Assembly: GCA_024663395.1 (NCBI GenBank)
Contig: JANFAH010000021.1
Location: 372,001 to 436,000 of the forward strand
DNA length: 64,000 nucleotides
Direction of reading: 5' to 3'
Source of the DNA: Pisolithus tinctorius
Lineage: Eukaryota; Basidiomycota; Agaricomycetes; Boletales; Pisolithaceae
The notes beneath the pieces were generated by a model. The model was not told the DNA's origin and did no database searches. It saw only the letters and a program-made list of their open reading frames with translations. Positions 25,462-36,896 of the stretch are shown here, piece after piece. Positions within the stretch are counted from its first letter, which is position 1, and each line of letters starts with the position of its first letter. Position numbers and translations under genes: made by a program.

Positions 25462-28109
25462 ATGGGTCTGTTCGATAGGTTTCGTGAGTCTAAACAGACG
25501 ACCGCCATTTTACCAACCGATACCGTAGTGTTGTGAGTGCACCGATCCTCATCTTCGGTGGTGCGACAGAACTCAGGGTGCAAGTAGCATCGTTGGTCCA
25601 TCGGGTTCAGGAAAGAGTCGGGTAAAATCAACATCTATCCTGTTCTATGCCGACCCTTATTCTGCATTTCACTTCAGTTTATGAAAATCCTTTTTCAAAA
25701 CATTCTTGTGCAAAAAACGAAGGTTTACGCTCCTGTCGGCAATGGCCGGCGACCCAGCTCTGTAGAGGTTCACGCAGAACGGTGCCGTTTCGACGGAATG
25801 CAAAGTGACACGGTCATTGTAGACACACCGTCTTTTTTCACCTCTCATAAACCAGATGGGCAGGATGTACTGAAAACGTGGATGGATGCAAAGTAAGACA
25901 TATTGCCCCACACCACGCAATGAATAACCTATCTGGTTAGCTATGCGAAGCCGTGTAAAGCGGTTGCAGTGCTGTACATGCATAACCTCCTATTCAATGG
26001 AGACGATGCAAATTTGAAGGTCTCGAAACATCTTGATGCTTTCCGGAATATCTGCCGTCCAGGCCTCATTCCGAGCGTCATTCACGTCGTCCCAACTCTG
26101 TCTTACTGGGCAGACTTGTCTGAAGAGAAGATGAAAACATTAGTGACTCATCTTCACCGTCAAGTATATGGTGAAGGTGTACAATTTTGTAGCACGTCGT
26201 CTGGCGGAAGACCCTTTGATGGACAACCCGAGACAGCATGGGATGTCGTACAGGGACTCTTCAGTGCATGCGGGATTGGGCCGAAGGTTAGCCACGATCA
26301 CACCGGGAAGGCAAAAGTTGCAGGGAACGACGAAAGCTTGTAAGTGGCAGCATACCTCCTTTGAACGTTGAGCTGAGCCTCGGTCTGCCGAATCAATGCA
26401 GGCATCTTCTCAGGCTCGCTAGTTCCCTTTACGGAAAGTTCCAAACACACGGTTTGGCGGACGACATCGATGAGGCAATTAGCCTCACGCGTAGTGCGTT
26501 AGGGCTGTGCCCTCCAGGGCACCCCGATCATGCATTGTGTCAAAGATATCTTGCGCTTTACCTCAAAGCGAAAGTCGGCTCGGAGGTTACCGGGGCTCGC
26601 CCGAAGAGAACTCTGATTAATCCTTCATCTTTCGGTTCTTCCGATATCAAGCAGTTCATCACAAAGGTTTTTTTCGAAACAGCTGAAAACCTTCCGCCGC
26701 GCCTGTTACATACTTCGACAGGCGTCATGTGCAACCGAGATGCCCAGCTATCCCATTTCGAGGCTAGTCCTCAATACAGCCAGTTCCTGTCGTTAGCATC
26801 TTCACTCAACGGGCAGTGGCTTCAAATGGAGATCAGTAGTGTGGTTACAGACTTCTTTCAAGTTGCCATGCTATCTCACAGGTGGGGGAGGGGCGAGCCC
26901 TTACTACGCGAAGTTGAAGGCAAAAAGATCTATGACTTGGGCGGCACGGACGGTCTGGCAAAGCTTCAATACTTCTGCGCTCTTGCTCTGGAACATAATT
27001 TCAAGTGGGCATGGAGCGATACATGTTGCATCGACAAAGATAGCAGCGCTGAACTGCAGGAAGCGGTTGGGTCTATGTTTTCTTGGTACCGCCGATCATC
27101 CCTAACAATCGTGTACCTTTCCGATGTCTCCGACGCTGGTTCGCTTGCCCGTTGCGAATGGTTTACGCGAGGCTGGACACTCCAAGAACTGTTGGCTTCA
27201 CCTGCCGTCCTTTTCTATAAGCACGACTGGTCGCTCTACAGGGAGAGTGCCACCGCGAATCACAAGACAGATGCTACTGTGCTCGAAGATCTTCAGAAGG
27301 CAACGGGAGTAGCAAAACAGCACCTGACAGATTTCTACCCAGGCATGGATGATGCACGATCCAAACTCCACTGGGCCTCACGCCGTAATACTACTCGACC
27401 AGAAGATATCGCCTACTCCCTTTTCGGACTCTTCAAGGTTCACTTGCCAGTCCTCTACGGTGAATCTACAGAGATTGCACTCGGACGTCTCCTAACAGAG
27501 GTCATATCAAGTTCGGGAGACGTTTCGATTCTGGATTGGGTTGGGAAGCCATCGTCATTCAATAGTTGTTTCCCCGCCAATCTCGTGCCGTACCAGACGG
27601 AACCCCACATCTTGTTGAATCCCAGCGACCTTCCTAAATGGAAAGGCCTGGATGTTGTGAAAGCACGGAAACTGTATACCGACCTTGCAAGATTACCACT
27701 CGCGCGATGTGTTAACAAGAGGCTCATGTTACCCTCCGTCATCCACCCGGTCACGACGGTCAAACTGCGAGGGTCCTCGACCAGCCCCTCGCGTCACACA
27801 TACGAGATTCACGCATCGCGCCTTAGGCCCGTCAATGTCACACTGTCGGACAAACTTAGTAGTAAGCCCGGTGCATATATTCTTGTCCGTCCTTGGCATC
27901 CAAAATCACTCGAAACGCAGACCGAGAGCGAAGATGATGCTGCTTGGAACTTGCTGGGGCAGCTGGAGCAACCGTTTAACGCACTTCTGCTGAAGAGCTT
28001 ACATGCCAACCAGTACAAGAGAATTGCAAGCGATTGCACGATTACCGCTCGTGCTCAAGATTTGGCCAGTATCTTAGATACTGAAGCCCTGACAGTAGAG
28101 ATTGTATAG
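25462..28109 (+). CDS. P-loop/G-domain - short TPR - HET protein (unit A copy)
   Basis: ATG 25,462 begins MGLFDRFRESKQTTAILPTD with a single LPTD unit. Walker A GPSGSGKS (25,595-25,618) is intact. The next exon (from about 25,678) has KVYAPVGNGRR and a G3-like VDTPSFFTSHKP, then KTWMD at the donor. After the intron come AVLYMHNLLF, HVVPTL and a donor at about 26,340 (ESL). An intron of about 65 bases leads to the last exon (about 26,400), HLLRLASSLYGKFQ, with one TPR-like unit. The HET domain follows: MLSHRWGRGEPLLRE, WAWSDTCCIDKDSS, TRGWTLQELLASP and RPEDIAYSLFGLF, to the stop at 28,109. All frames and splice sites agree, so the gene looks functional. As in the palindrome's right copy only one TPR unit remains, but here an intron separates it from the G domain, so this is a separate loss. 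Role as for its paralogs: non-self recognition or cell-death signalling is likely, nucleotide-regulated by inference. Confidence 0.84.
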
Positions 28110-29242
28110 ACCGCACTCCCACTGCGCCCCCCTTCGTATTTCGGCTATGCTTGTTCCCATTTGATATCTGTGCTAGCAGCGTATTTTAGTAATCGGAATA
28201 TGTACGTACTTACGTCGATTTGAATGGCTTTCGTAGGGCCACACAGCGTCGCTGAAAGCAGTGTAGGGCTACTCTGACGGTCCTTGACCACGCCTGACAT
28301 ATCAGACGGAACGCCGCAGGCGAGTCCATCCCATATACGAAGTCGACTTGACTCTGGCAGCTATGCAACACGAATTACTCATCACGCACCAAGTCGTAAC
28401 AAATATTGCTGACCCCTTCTACTGCGGCACAAATTGGACCTGCAGCGTCCCACTGCGACTTGAATTTACACTACCAACATTAGTTAACGAACGCCCTACA
28501 TATTCTAGACCGCCGATTTGAACCTCAGGGATTGGCGAAAAACGGGGCAGGAAGGGAATGGAAATACCGGTTATACCATCAGCTTACCACACCCCGACCC
28601 TCACTGGTTCACGGCAGACTAGAGATGCTGCGACTGTGAGGTGTCCCCAAACGGATTTACGAGAAGAAACCTACTAAGGTCAAGGATGGGATGGACAACA
28701 TGTACGGTCGCTTTCCCCGGAGGTGGCAGCAGACCACGCTTGTTGACCATACATCAGACAGTCCCGGGAGTTCAAATTCAAATTCTCGTATCTTCTTTGC
28801 ATTGCCAAATCCACTTCGATACTCGGCTCGCGTTGTCGTCGACGTTCTAGATTGCGTAAGTAATGGTTAGATCTTGCCTTGGTGACGCACAACAATACTA
28901 TTCCACAGGCGCTTTGTAACTTCGAAAGCAAGGAACAGCACTGAATGCAAGTCATACCAACAGCATTACAAAGGAAGATGAGTCGATGAGAGTGACCAGG
29001 GGCATAAGAGGTAAAGATGCGGCCGTGGAAGGGGCATCAGGCAGTGGAAAAGACAAGAGTAGGAAACCTTCACGGGTGGGGCAAGCCAGGATCGACACGG
29101 GCAACTATGCAAGGTGTAATGCGACGACGAGCAGGATACGTCAACAAAAGCGACAAGGTTCAGGTGATGGACCAAAAGCGATCCGACGTCATGATAGGCA
29201 TCATAAGTTCCTCGCTTGACGAGGAAGGAGGCAAATCATTCT
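28110..29242. other. Spacer between the two tandem units; no gene recognised
   Basis: 28,110-28,290 is the 3' flank shared by all four P-loop-TPR-HET copies (CCTTCGTATTTCGG, CCCATTTGATATCTGTG). The remainder, to about 29,240, is unique in the window. Its frames are under 125 codons and overlap on both strands. It also lacks the divergent promoter that the unit A gene has at 22.3-22.9 kb. Confidence 0.5.
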
Positions 29243-30642
29243 TTGTCGACGCAGGAGCAACCCGTCCTCGACTTGTCGCCAGTCCACCTTCCATTCATCT
29301 CGGATTTCCCAATTCGACGCTCCCTAAAACGTTCTGCGTCTGTTGCAGCGCTTCCAGCCCTGCCACACAATCGCCATGAACGGTCGCCTGGACAGACACG
29401 CTCACCCACGTCGAGGCATGTTGCCGATGACGATCGCAACAGTACTAGTGCTCGAGCCACACGCATCAGGAGCAAAAGCAGTGAAGATAAAGCCTGTCAG
29501 CCCCTCGGCGACTCCTTGAAGCGCACGGCACTGGTTCTTCCTAGTCATGACGACGATGAGGAAGAGGAGACGGCATTTTGGATGGGAGGAAAGCGTCCGG
29601 ATGGCAAAAAGGCAAAAAAGGAGTCAGAACAGGGCGAACCACTCGAGTCTTCTCCCCTGCGCTACTACGCTACGGCTTCAAAGGACCCGTATCCCCTCCA
29701 TCCCGCCGTCAACCTCGGGTTCCGCCGAATTGTGCAACTTCCATTGAACCACCCACAGCAACTCCATCGCCACTCCCCCGCAAATCTTCCTACGCACCCC
29801 GCCCTCCCTCGCTAAGGCACCCACCCGGAAAACGAGGAAGACATGGCCCAAGAAGTTGCCTACCCGTGATTCACCTGATAATCCTTTCCTCAACAACGAC
29901 ACTGGTGTGCCGAACAAGAAAGGCCCGAGTGAATGGGATTGTTCGGACGACGAGGCATGCGAATTAGTCCTACCGAAACCTGTTTGCAAAGAGGGGGAGC
30001 CTACGCCCGTATCATCTTACGGGGAGAGGTCGACTATCACATACGTATTGTAAGTCTCGTTGCTGGCTAACTCCGATCGATCGTCCATTAACTATCTACA
30101 CCCATCACAGTCGCGGCCAAAAGGCAACGATGGCGAACCCATTGTATAGCGTTTCACCAGATGCAGTAGTGGCATCGAGGCTACCCATCGATCATCCTGA
30201 TTACGAACCACTAGAGGTGTGCCCTCCCAAACGACTGTTTTTCTCAGGGGGAAAGCGTAAAACTCGGGATAACAGTCGTGATAGCATCGGGTTTTCAGAA
30301 GGCGTTAAGCGAGTCAGGTCGCACGTGTCTGATAGTGATGGAGAGAGTCCCCAATTGGGAGGGGAAGAAACTAAGGAGGACAACAAGATCATCTTACCAA
30401 GTGACGAGGATCGTGAACCTGTTTCCACAAAGCCTCCCCGTGAACCCTCTCAGCACCGGCCAGATCCCGAACAGGAGTCAGACGCAAGAGAAGCCCTGCG
30501 CCGAGCTCGTGAAGAGCGTGAGCGCAGAGTTAGAGCTGACAAGGAACGTCTCGGCCAATTGGAAGGTTTGTGCACTGGCGCGGTTGTCACGCGGAGGGAT
30601 GGTCCCATCAGACGGGCCTGTGGCCCGCCCCGCAACGCTTGA
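29243..30642 (+). pseudogene. Conserved low-complexity protein, decayed unit B copy
   Basis: Duplicate of 22,879-24,316. The original ATG is TTG here (29,243-29,245). A 4-base loss after SSP (near 29,657) shifts the frame, and further small indels between 29,750 and 29,830 shift it again. The parts LRYGFKGPVSPPSRRQPRV and DNPFLNNDTGVPNKKGPSEW therefore lie in different frames. The intron 30,050-30,110 is preserved base for base at its ends. Exon 2 (30,111-30,642) remains fully open and very close to copy A. An upstream ATG (29,216) could start a truncated 199-codon protein. I judge it a pseudogene. Confidence 0.82.
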
Positions 30643-31669
30643 TGCCACGGGGCTTAGTCCTAGTCCCTTCCTATCTGCCTGTTCACTTTATAAACCATTC
30701 TCTTCTCTTTCTTGCCTCAGGGATCTTGTTGATTCTGCGATACCTTTGTATTCCTCGTCGTTTTGGTTCTTTCTCGACGATGTCTCTATCCTTGCTGTGC
30801 CACTTCTCCACACAGCCATCCTACCCTCCTGCGCTCCGTTCCTACATAGCACATACACACATATCCACTCATCCCCGCGACACCTCCACTTGCACACATT
30901 CCCCTCCCCCTCACCCTCCCCCACATGTCACGTTTTTCTTAGTCCCCCTATCTTATCCTATGCTCAATTCAAATCCGTAAGTACGCATCGTCCCTCGTTT
31001 CGATTTATATTCCAAGTAACGTATATGTGTAGTACATGATCGATGCTACCTGGTTTCGTAGCTGTAGAGCCCTCGAGACGGGCAATATTCAAACATTAGA
31101 ATGTTTGAAGCCGGTGACTTACCGTGAGCTTCTAACTTGTGCAATTCCCATGCGTATTTCGGTCAACACAAGCGCAGCAGGGGACGTTGATCCACCATGC
31201 TAGTAGTGAAAAGGGACTTTCCGAGGGGGGAGGAGGGAATGGAGAAGATGGAACTGCGATGTTTGCAAGCAGATGACGTCACATACTTGTCATGTTGAAA
31301 ACATTCGCAACTCGGATTTCAAAGGCAGGAGTGAAAGTGCCTTCCAGCGAAAACCAATAGACCGTTGTGCCCTCCCACGGTCACTCGGAGTTCGGACTGT
31401 CATGATCGTGAGCAACAAAAGATAAAAACAGACCAGGACTGCTCCGCGTCCTGGAATAAATAAATAAATAAACCTCGCTCCAAATTGAGCAGGCGCCGTC
31501 TAAGTCGGTACGTGTCCACACCTCTGAAGGTGACCATCCCCACTCATTCGTCATCCCTAATCCCAGCGAGGAACATTTCTTTTGGCTTGTTGGCTTGGAA
31601 ATTACTCGTAGTCTGGCCATAGTCAGCTATATAGCAGGGCAAATATTATATCCTCCACTTGTGCTACTA
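30643..31669. other. Spacer of unit B: 3' flank, unique insert, simple repeat
   Basis: 30,643-31,080 matches the unit A 3' flank closely. 31,090-31,440 is absent from unit A; no terminal repeats or frame were recognised, only the short palindrome AACATTAGAATGTTT near its left edge. An (AAAT)n run lies at about 31,455-31,472. From 31,480 the match to unit A resumes, up to the TIR element. Confidence 0.55.
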
Positions 31670-32339
31670 CTATCACTTGACCGGTGTTGCAACATCAGAA
31701 AGCACGGCTTCAGAACTAAACAATCACATTGGTAATTACACTACAAAATACATGGACACATGGAGGAACACGTACAGAGAAACTTCTGACAGAAATAAAG
31801 AGGATATGTGTGGTGTAGAAGATGCCAGAGACATGCCAGTTTTTGGACACAAATGATGTATACAGAGTTGCAAATGTTCCCATCTGCGAAACTGAGGGCT
31901 GTCACACAATGTCACACCTTACATTGTAACTCCGACGCCCCGATACTCCAAACTGACTTACGTCGGCGGTGGCTGATAATGTCACTCCACCATTGCTCCG
32001 CTTGTATTGTCACGCTCTCGCATCACATTATCGCAACAACAATTACAATCGAAGGATCCTTCTTATTGGCCTGGGAATTCTTTCAGAAAGCGGAGAGTCC
32101 CCAGATAGCGTTTCGTGATTTTCTGACGTGATTTGATTTCAGCCCTGGCGAGTTATTCTGAAAAGGACCCTTTTTAAGCAGTATATTGATGTCCCCTCAT
32201 CCACAGGTGCAGTTTTTTTTAAAAAAAAGTATGCAGCCCCCTAGGTCTATAGTATATCGTGCCATATGTACAATTGTGCGGCTTGGATTGAAGTGTGGTG
32301 TGGTGTAGTTAGCGTTTTGCAACACCGGTCAAGTGATAG
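31670..32339. mobile_element. Non-autonomous TIR element (MITE-like), 670 bp
   Basis: The ends are perfect inverted repeats of 23 bases: CTATCACTTGACCGGTGTTG (first 20) at 31,670 and its reverse complement ending ACCGGTCAAGTGATAG at 32,339. TA flanks both sides (31,668-31,669 and 32,340-32,341), as expected for a TA target duplication of the Tc1/mariner kind. There is no transposase frame inside. A T9A8 run lies near 32,214-32,230. The collinear unit A sequence (GTGCTAC...TATTGAG, about 25,000-25,045) lacks the element, though the site is not perfectly clean because unit A has about 39 other bases there. Confidence 0.85.
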
Positions 32340-32341
32340 TA

Positions 32342-32745
32342 TTGAGTCGACTTATTACGATCTTAGGTTAGAGTTGATAGCTTGCCGCTCATTTCCAAAT
32401 TAAGCTTCATAGAGTGCGGGGATCACACATCTTGCTCCAACGTCTAACTGGGTGCCGAAATTTACTGGGATACTCATTCCACATCACAGGGTCGCTTCTT
32501 GATATGGCAGTCGGCACTCGGCAAGTACAAGCTGCAAGGTTCAGGAATGTTTTGTCGTCATTGTCAAGAGATTTGAATTCAGACCCTTCACATGCGTCCT
32601 GTTATGCAGACGAGGCTCCACAAGCATTACCTGTATATATGCTTGGATGTGTAGGAGGTCACGCCATTCAAGTCAAGTCCCATCCAGTTTCCCTTTGCCA
32701 TCCGACCTGGCAACCTACGCGAAATCATCAGCTGCTATTTGCTAG
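32342..32745 (+). promoter_or_regulatory. Upstream flank of unit B P-loop-TPR-HET gene with TATATA box
   Basis: Collinear with the unit A upstream flank (TTACGATCTTAGGTTAGAG, ACCCTTCACATGCGTCCTG). CCTGTATATATGCTTGGATG with a TATATA core at about 32,633-32,641 lies about 105 bases before ATG 32,746, the same spacing as in unit A. Confidence 0.55.
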
Positions 32746-35700
32746 ATGGGTCTGTTCGATAAGTTTCGCCGGTGTAGAAAGACGACCAACATTCTACCGG
32801 CTGATGTTGTACCGACCGACGTTTTACCAACTGATGTTTTACCGACCGACGCTTTACCGACCGATGTTTTACCAACTGATGTTTTATCGACCGACGTTTT
32901 ACCGACCAACGCTTTACCGACCGGCGTTTTACCGACTGCAATTTTACCGACAGATACCGTGGTGTTGTGAGTGCACTGATGGCCCTATCTTTGGTGACAC
33001 AGCAGAACTGAGAGTGCATTTAGTATTGTAGGTCCCAGTGGTCCAAGAAAGGGCTGGGTAAGATTCACCTCTATCTTGTTCAATACTATCACTTACGTGC
33101 TGTACATCCGTCCGTATTCCACCAGTTTATGAAAACCATTTTGCGACATGAAAATGTTCATGTTGGAGTTAGCGAAGGTCAGAAACCCGGCATCACAGAA
33201 GTTCATGCGGAGCGGTGCCGGGTTGAAGGAATGGAAAGTGACATCGTCGTTGTAGACGTGCCAGCCTCCGAAGGCCCAGATGGGGAGGAGGCATTGAAAA
33301 AGTGGATGGATTCAAAGTAAGACAAACTCCCCCACACGTGCCATGCAGTGAATAACCTATTGGGTTAGCTACACGAAGCCGTGCAAAACGGTCGGAATGC
33401 TGTGCTTCTATGACCTTGTACTTGATCACTATTGGGTGATCTCGAAGTATCTTGGTGCTTTTCGGCGTACATGCCGTCCACACCTCGTTCCGGGTGTTAT
33501 TCATGTTGTTCCCGCTTTGCCCCACTGGACAACGTTGTCTAATGAGAGGATGAAGGCAGTAGTGACTCAACTTCAACATGAAGTAAATTACGAAGGTGCA
33601 CAACTGTGTAATTCGGCATATGAAGGAAGACCCTTTGATGGACAATCCGCCATGGCATGGGACGTCCTCCAGGAACTTTTGGCGCACTGCAATAACGAAA
33701 ACAATCCAGCGAGCTCCGTTGGGAAGGCAGAAACTGTGGGAAATGACTCCGCAATTTTGTAAGTGGCAGTATACTTCCTTCGGATATTGGTCTGAGTCTC
33801 GGCCGGCCAGTGTGCTCGGCTCAAAAGGGGTAGACAGGTCCTGGGTAATACTGACACTCCCTTACTGTATAAGCATGCTTTTCTAATCGATTACTAGTTC
33901 ATCAGGCAGTTGTCCGAGAATTACGACATGACTCGACATCCTTTCACAAAGCATGTCGCATCATGGAGCTTCGATGTTGGTTCAGAAAACATCATGGTCA
34001 TTGAAACACCATCGTTCCATACCGACCGTGAGAATCTTGATGCTGGAGAAACCTCAGTTGTCGGCCCACTGGCGTCCCCTTCCGACCATGAAGATACCGA
34101 GGCTAAGATTGCAGTGACTAACTGGTTAAAGTGGAAGTGAGCGAGGTGAATGCCCATTTCAAATAACGTTTCAAATATTTCTGCAGGTTTATCCGCGAGT
34201 GTCACCCTGGCGTCCTTTATCTCCACCCACTCGACTCGGACCCGATGCCCGATGAGATGGAGATGTCGCGGTGTCTGGAATCGTTGGCGAAGACTCTGCC
34301 CAATAACTTCACGGTTCCATCACGCGTTTATGTGGTGCCTACGAGCAACCCGGCTTCCACTCTTCCTAGTGAAACGCTGAGCCAACGGTTGACAAAGCTC
34401 GAAACTATGGTGGAATCGTTGAATGGTAACGGAAACTGTGATTGGTATGCATCCGTACTTCCTGGAATCTTCAAAGGCCAGCCCGAGGCAGCCTGGAATG
34501 CTATGCTGATGCGTCTCAAGGATATAGCTGGGACTCAGGTACGTCGCTCTTAATCGCATTCAGTCCACTTGGGAAATAACTGTGTTTCCATTCTTAAAGC
34601 GCATGCCCCCGCAACATCCAAATGATCTGAAAGGTCTTACTAGACGCCTTTTCACGAAGTTCAAAGTGGAGGGAAGGAACGGCGATTTGGATGCGATGAT
34701 CATGCTCGGGCGAACTGCACTAGATTCCACTCCAACAAATCACCCACAACACCAGTATATCCTCACCGGTCTAGCTGATCTCCTTACTACACGGTTCGGG
34801 GAGAAAGGAACCAAAGAGGATTTGGACGAATTAATCATGCTAAGACGAACTGCGTCGAAATCCATTCCCACACGCGACGCGCAGGAACAAAGAGCTCCTC
34901 TCGAACTCGACAATTGCCTGTATGAACGCTTTAGGAGGAAAGGTTCTATAGTAGATCTGGAAGAGATCATATCTCTTCGCCGGGCTGCATTGAAATGCAC
35001 TCCTCAGGAGAGTCAATGCAAACCTCTTCTCAGCCTCGCTGATTCCCTTTGCGAAATGTTCCAAAAACAACATGAACATCGCACCATCGAAGAGGCCATT
35101 AGCCTCGCGCATATTGCGTCAGGGCTGTGCCCTCCAGGGCACCCTGGTCAAGCGTTGTCTCACGAGTGTCTTGCACGTTACCTCAAAGCGAAGGTTAGAG
35201 AGCGGAGTTCCCGGGCTCACCCAAAGGGAGCCCAGAATGATCCTTTATCTTCCGGTTCTTCCGATATCAAGAACATCATCAGAAGGGTTTTTTTCGAAAT
35301 ATCTGAAAAATTTCCGCCGCGCCTGTTACATACACCGACAGGCGTCATATGCAACCGAGATGCCCAGCTATCTTATTTTGAAGGCAGTCATCAATACAAG
35401 CGGCTCCTGTCGTCAATCTCTTCATTCGCCAAGCAGAAGTTCCAAACGGAGATCAGTGATTCAGTCATAGACTTCTTTCAAATTGCCATGCTATCTCACA
35501 GGTGGGGGAGCGGCGAGCCCCTACTACGCGAGAATGAAGGCAAAAAGATCTATGACTTGCGCGGCACGGACGGTCTGGCAAAGCTCCAAGACTTCTGCCT
35601 TCTTGCTCTCGAACGTAATTTTCAATGGGCATGGAGCGATACGTGTTGCATCGACAAAGATAGCAGCGCCGAATTACAGGAAGCGATTGGGTCTATGTTT

Positions 35701-36729
35701 TCTTGGTACCACCAGTCATCCCTGACGATCGTGTACCTTTCCGATGTCTTCGACACCGGTTCGCTTGCCAAAAGTGCCTGGTTCACACGAGGCTGGACAC
35801 TTCAAGAGCTGTTGGCTTCACACACCGTCTTCTTCTATACGTGCGACTGGTCACTCTGCACGAAGCGTGCCACCGCGAATCACAAAACAGATCCTGCTGT
35901 GCTTGAAGAGCTCCAGAAGGCTACGGGAGTAGCAAAACGGCACCTTATGAATTTCTCCCCCGGCGTGGATGACGCACGATCCAGACTCCACTGGGCATCG
36001 CACCGTCGCACCACTCGACCGGAAGACATTGCCTACTCACTTTTTGGAATCTTCAAGGTTCACCTGCCAGTCCTCTACGGCGAATCTGCGGAGAACGCAC
36101 TCGGACGTCTCCTTGCAGAGATCATCTCACGTTCCGGAGACGTTTCGGTTCTGGATTGGGTTGGAGAGCCATCATCATTCAATAGTTGCTTCCCTGCCAA
36201 CCTCGTTCCATATCGGGAGGTACCCCACATCCAGCTGATCCCTAACGACCCTGCTGTACGCAATGGCATGGATCTCGAAAAGACACAGGTGTTGTACAAC
36301 AAACTTGCAGCGTTACCACGCGCCGGATTTGTCAATAACAAGCTCACGTTGCCCTCCATCATCCACCAGGTCACCGCAGTCAGGCTGCAAAGTTCCTCGA
36401 CTCGCCCCTCACGTTACACATACGAGATTCATGCATCGCGCCTGATGCCCCTCGAGGTCACACTGACAGTCAGCCTTGATGAGGGTGCCGGTAGATATTT
36501 ACTTGTTCGTCCTTGGCATCGAAAAGCGCTCCCAATGCAAATCCGCAGCGATGATAATGCCGTATGGAAGCAGTTGGAACAGCTGAGGCAGCCATTCAAC
36601 GCACTTCTACTCAAAATGTTGCGTCACAACGAATACATGAGAATTGCAAGCGACTGTACGATTACCGCTTGTGTGCAGGACCTAGCCAGCATCTTAGATA
36701 CTGAAGTGCTGGTACCGGAGATTGTATAG
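32746..36729 (+). CDS. P-loop-like/G-domain (x2) - TPR - HET protein (unit B copy)
   Basis: Starts MGLFDKFRRCRKTTN, then an 11-unit pentapeptide run (VLPTD type), ending TVVL at a GTGAGT donor. The Walker A position reads GPSGPRKG (33,031-33,054), so the Ser-Gly-Lys-Ser core is lost. Exon FMKTILRHENVHVGVSEGQK leads to KKWMDS, then YTKPCKTVGMLCFYDL. A second G-domain-like segment, without its own P-loop, follows: FIRQLSENYDMTRH, VIETPSFHTD, GVLYLHPLDSDPMP, VYVVPTSNPAS, KDIAGTQ. Exon 34,602 to the stop at 36,729 encodes about four TPR-like units and the HET domain (MLSHRWGSGEPLLRE, WAWSDTCCIDKDSS, TRGWTLQELLASH, RPEDIAYSLFGIF). All frames are open with plausible GT-AG introns. Nucleotide binding is probably lost while the HET effector is conserved, so it may have another mode of activation. 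The longest family member here. Confidence 0.8.
32791..32955 (+). repeat. Coding minisatellite, 15-bp unit x 11
   Basis: TTTTACCGACCGACG-type units, each encoding one pentapeptide (ILPAD, VVPTD, VLPTD, VLPTD, ALPTD, VLPTD, VLSTD, VLPTN, ALPTG, VLPTA, ILPTD). The three paralogs carry one unit at the same place (VILPTD or AILPTD). The reading frame is kept throughout because the unit is 15 bases. Confidence 0.95.
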
Positions 36730-36896
36730 GCTGTACTTCTGACGCATTTTCCTACTACCGCACGCCTTCGTATTTCGGTTATGTGTGTTCCCATTTGATA
36801 TCTCTCGCTACAGTGTATTTTAGTTACCCAATGACAAGCCATGTAACGCGGATTGTTTATCACACTCCACGTCGTAAATGCTGACCGAGATTGTTT
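36730..36896. other. 3' flank of the unit B HET gene up to the LINE
   Basis: CCTTCGTATTTCGG and CCCATTTGATATCTC match the 3' flanks of the other family copies. The match is cut off at about 36,850-36,897, where the LINE tail begins. Confidence 0.6.

Larger units (their letters stand above)
22879..28290. repeat. Tandem segmental duplication, unit A
   Basis: Low-complexity gene followed by a P-loop-TPR-HET gene, both on the plus strand. It is repeated in the same order and orientation at 29,243-36,850. Shared non-coding landmarks include TTTGGCTTGTTGGCTTGG (24,914 and 31,579), GTTACGATCTTAGGTTAGAGTTG and ACCCTTCACATGCGTCCTGTTAT. The 3' exon of the first gene and its downstream flank are the best preserved part. 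Confidence 0.88.
29243..36850. repeat. Tandem segmental duplication, unit B
   Basis: Second copy of unit A, longer by about 2.2 kb. Extra sequence comes from about 350 bases at 31,090-31,440 with no counterpart in unit A, a 670-bp TIR element at 31,670-32,339, an expanded minisatellite, a second G-domain segment and three extra TPR units. The right edge is set by the LINE insertion at about 36,897. Confidence 0.85.

Noticed and set aside
32791..32955. Regularly spaced repeat resembling a CRISPR array
   Set aside because: The units are directly adjacent without spacers, 15 bases long, in frame, inside a fungal exon.
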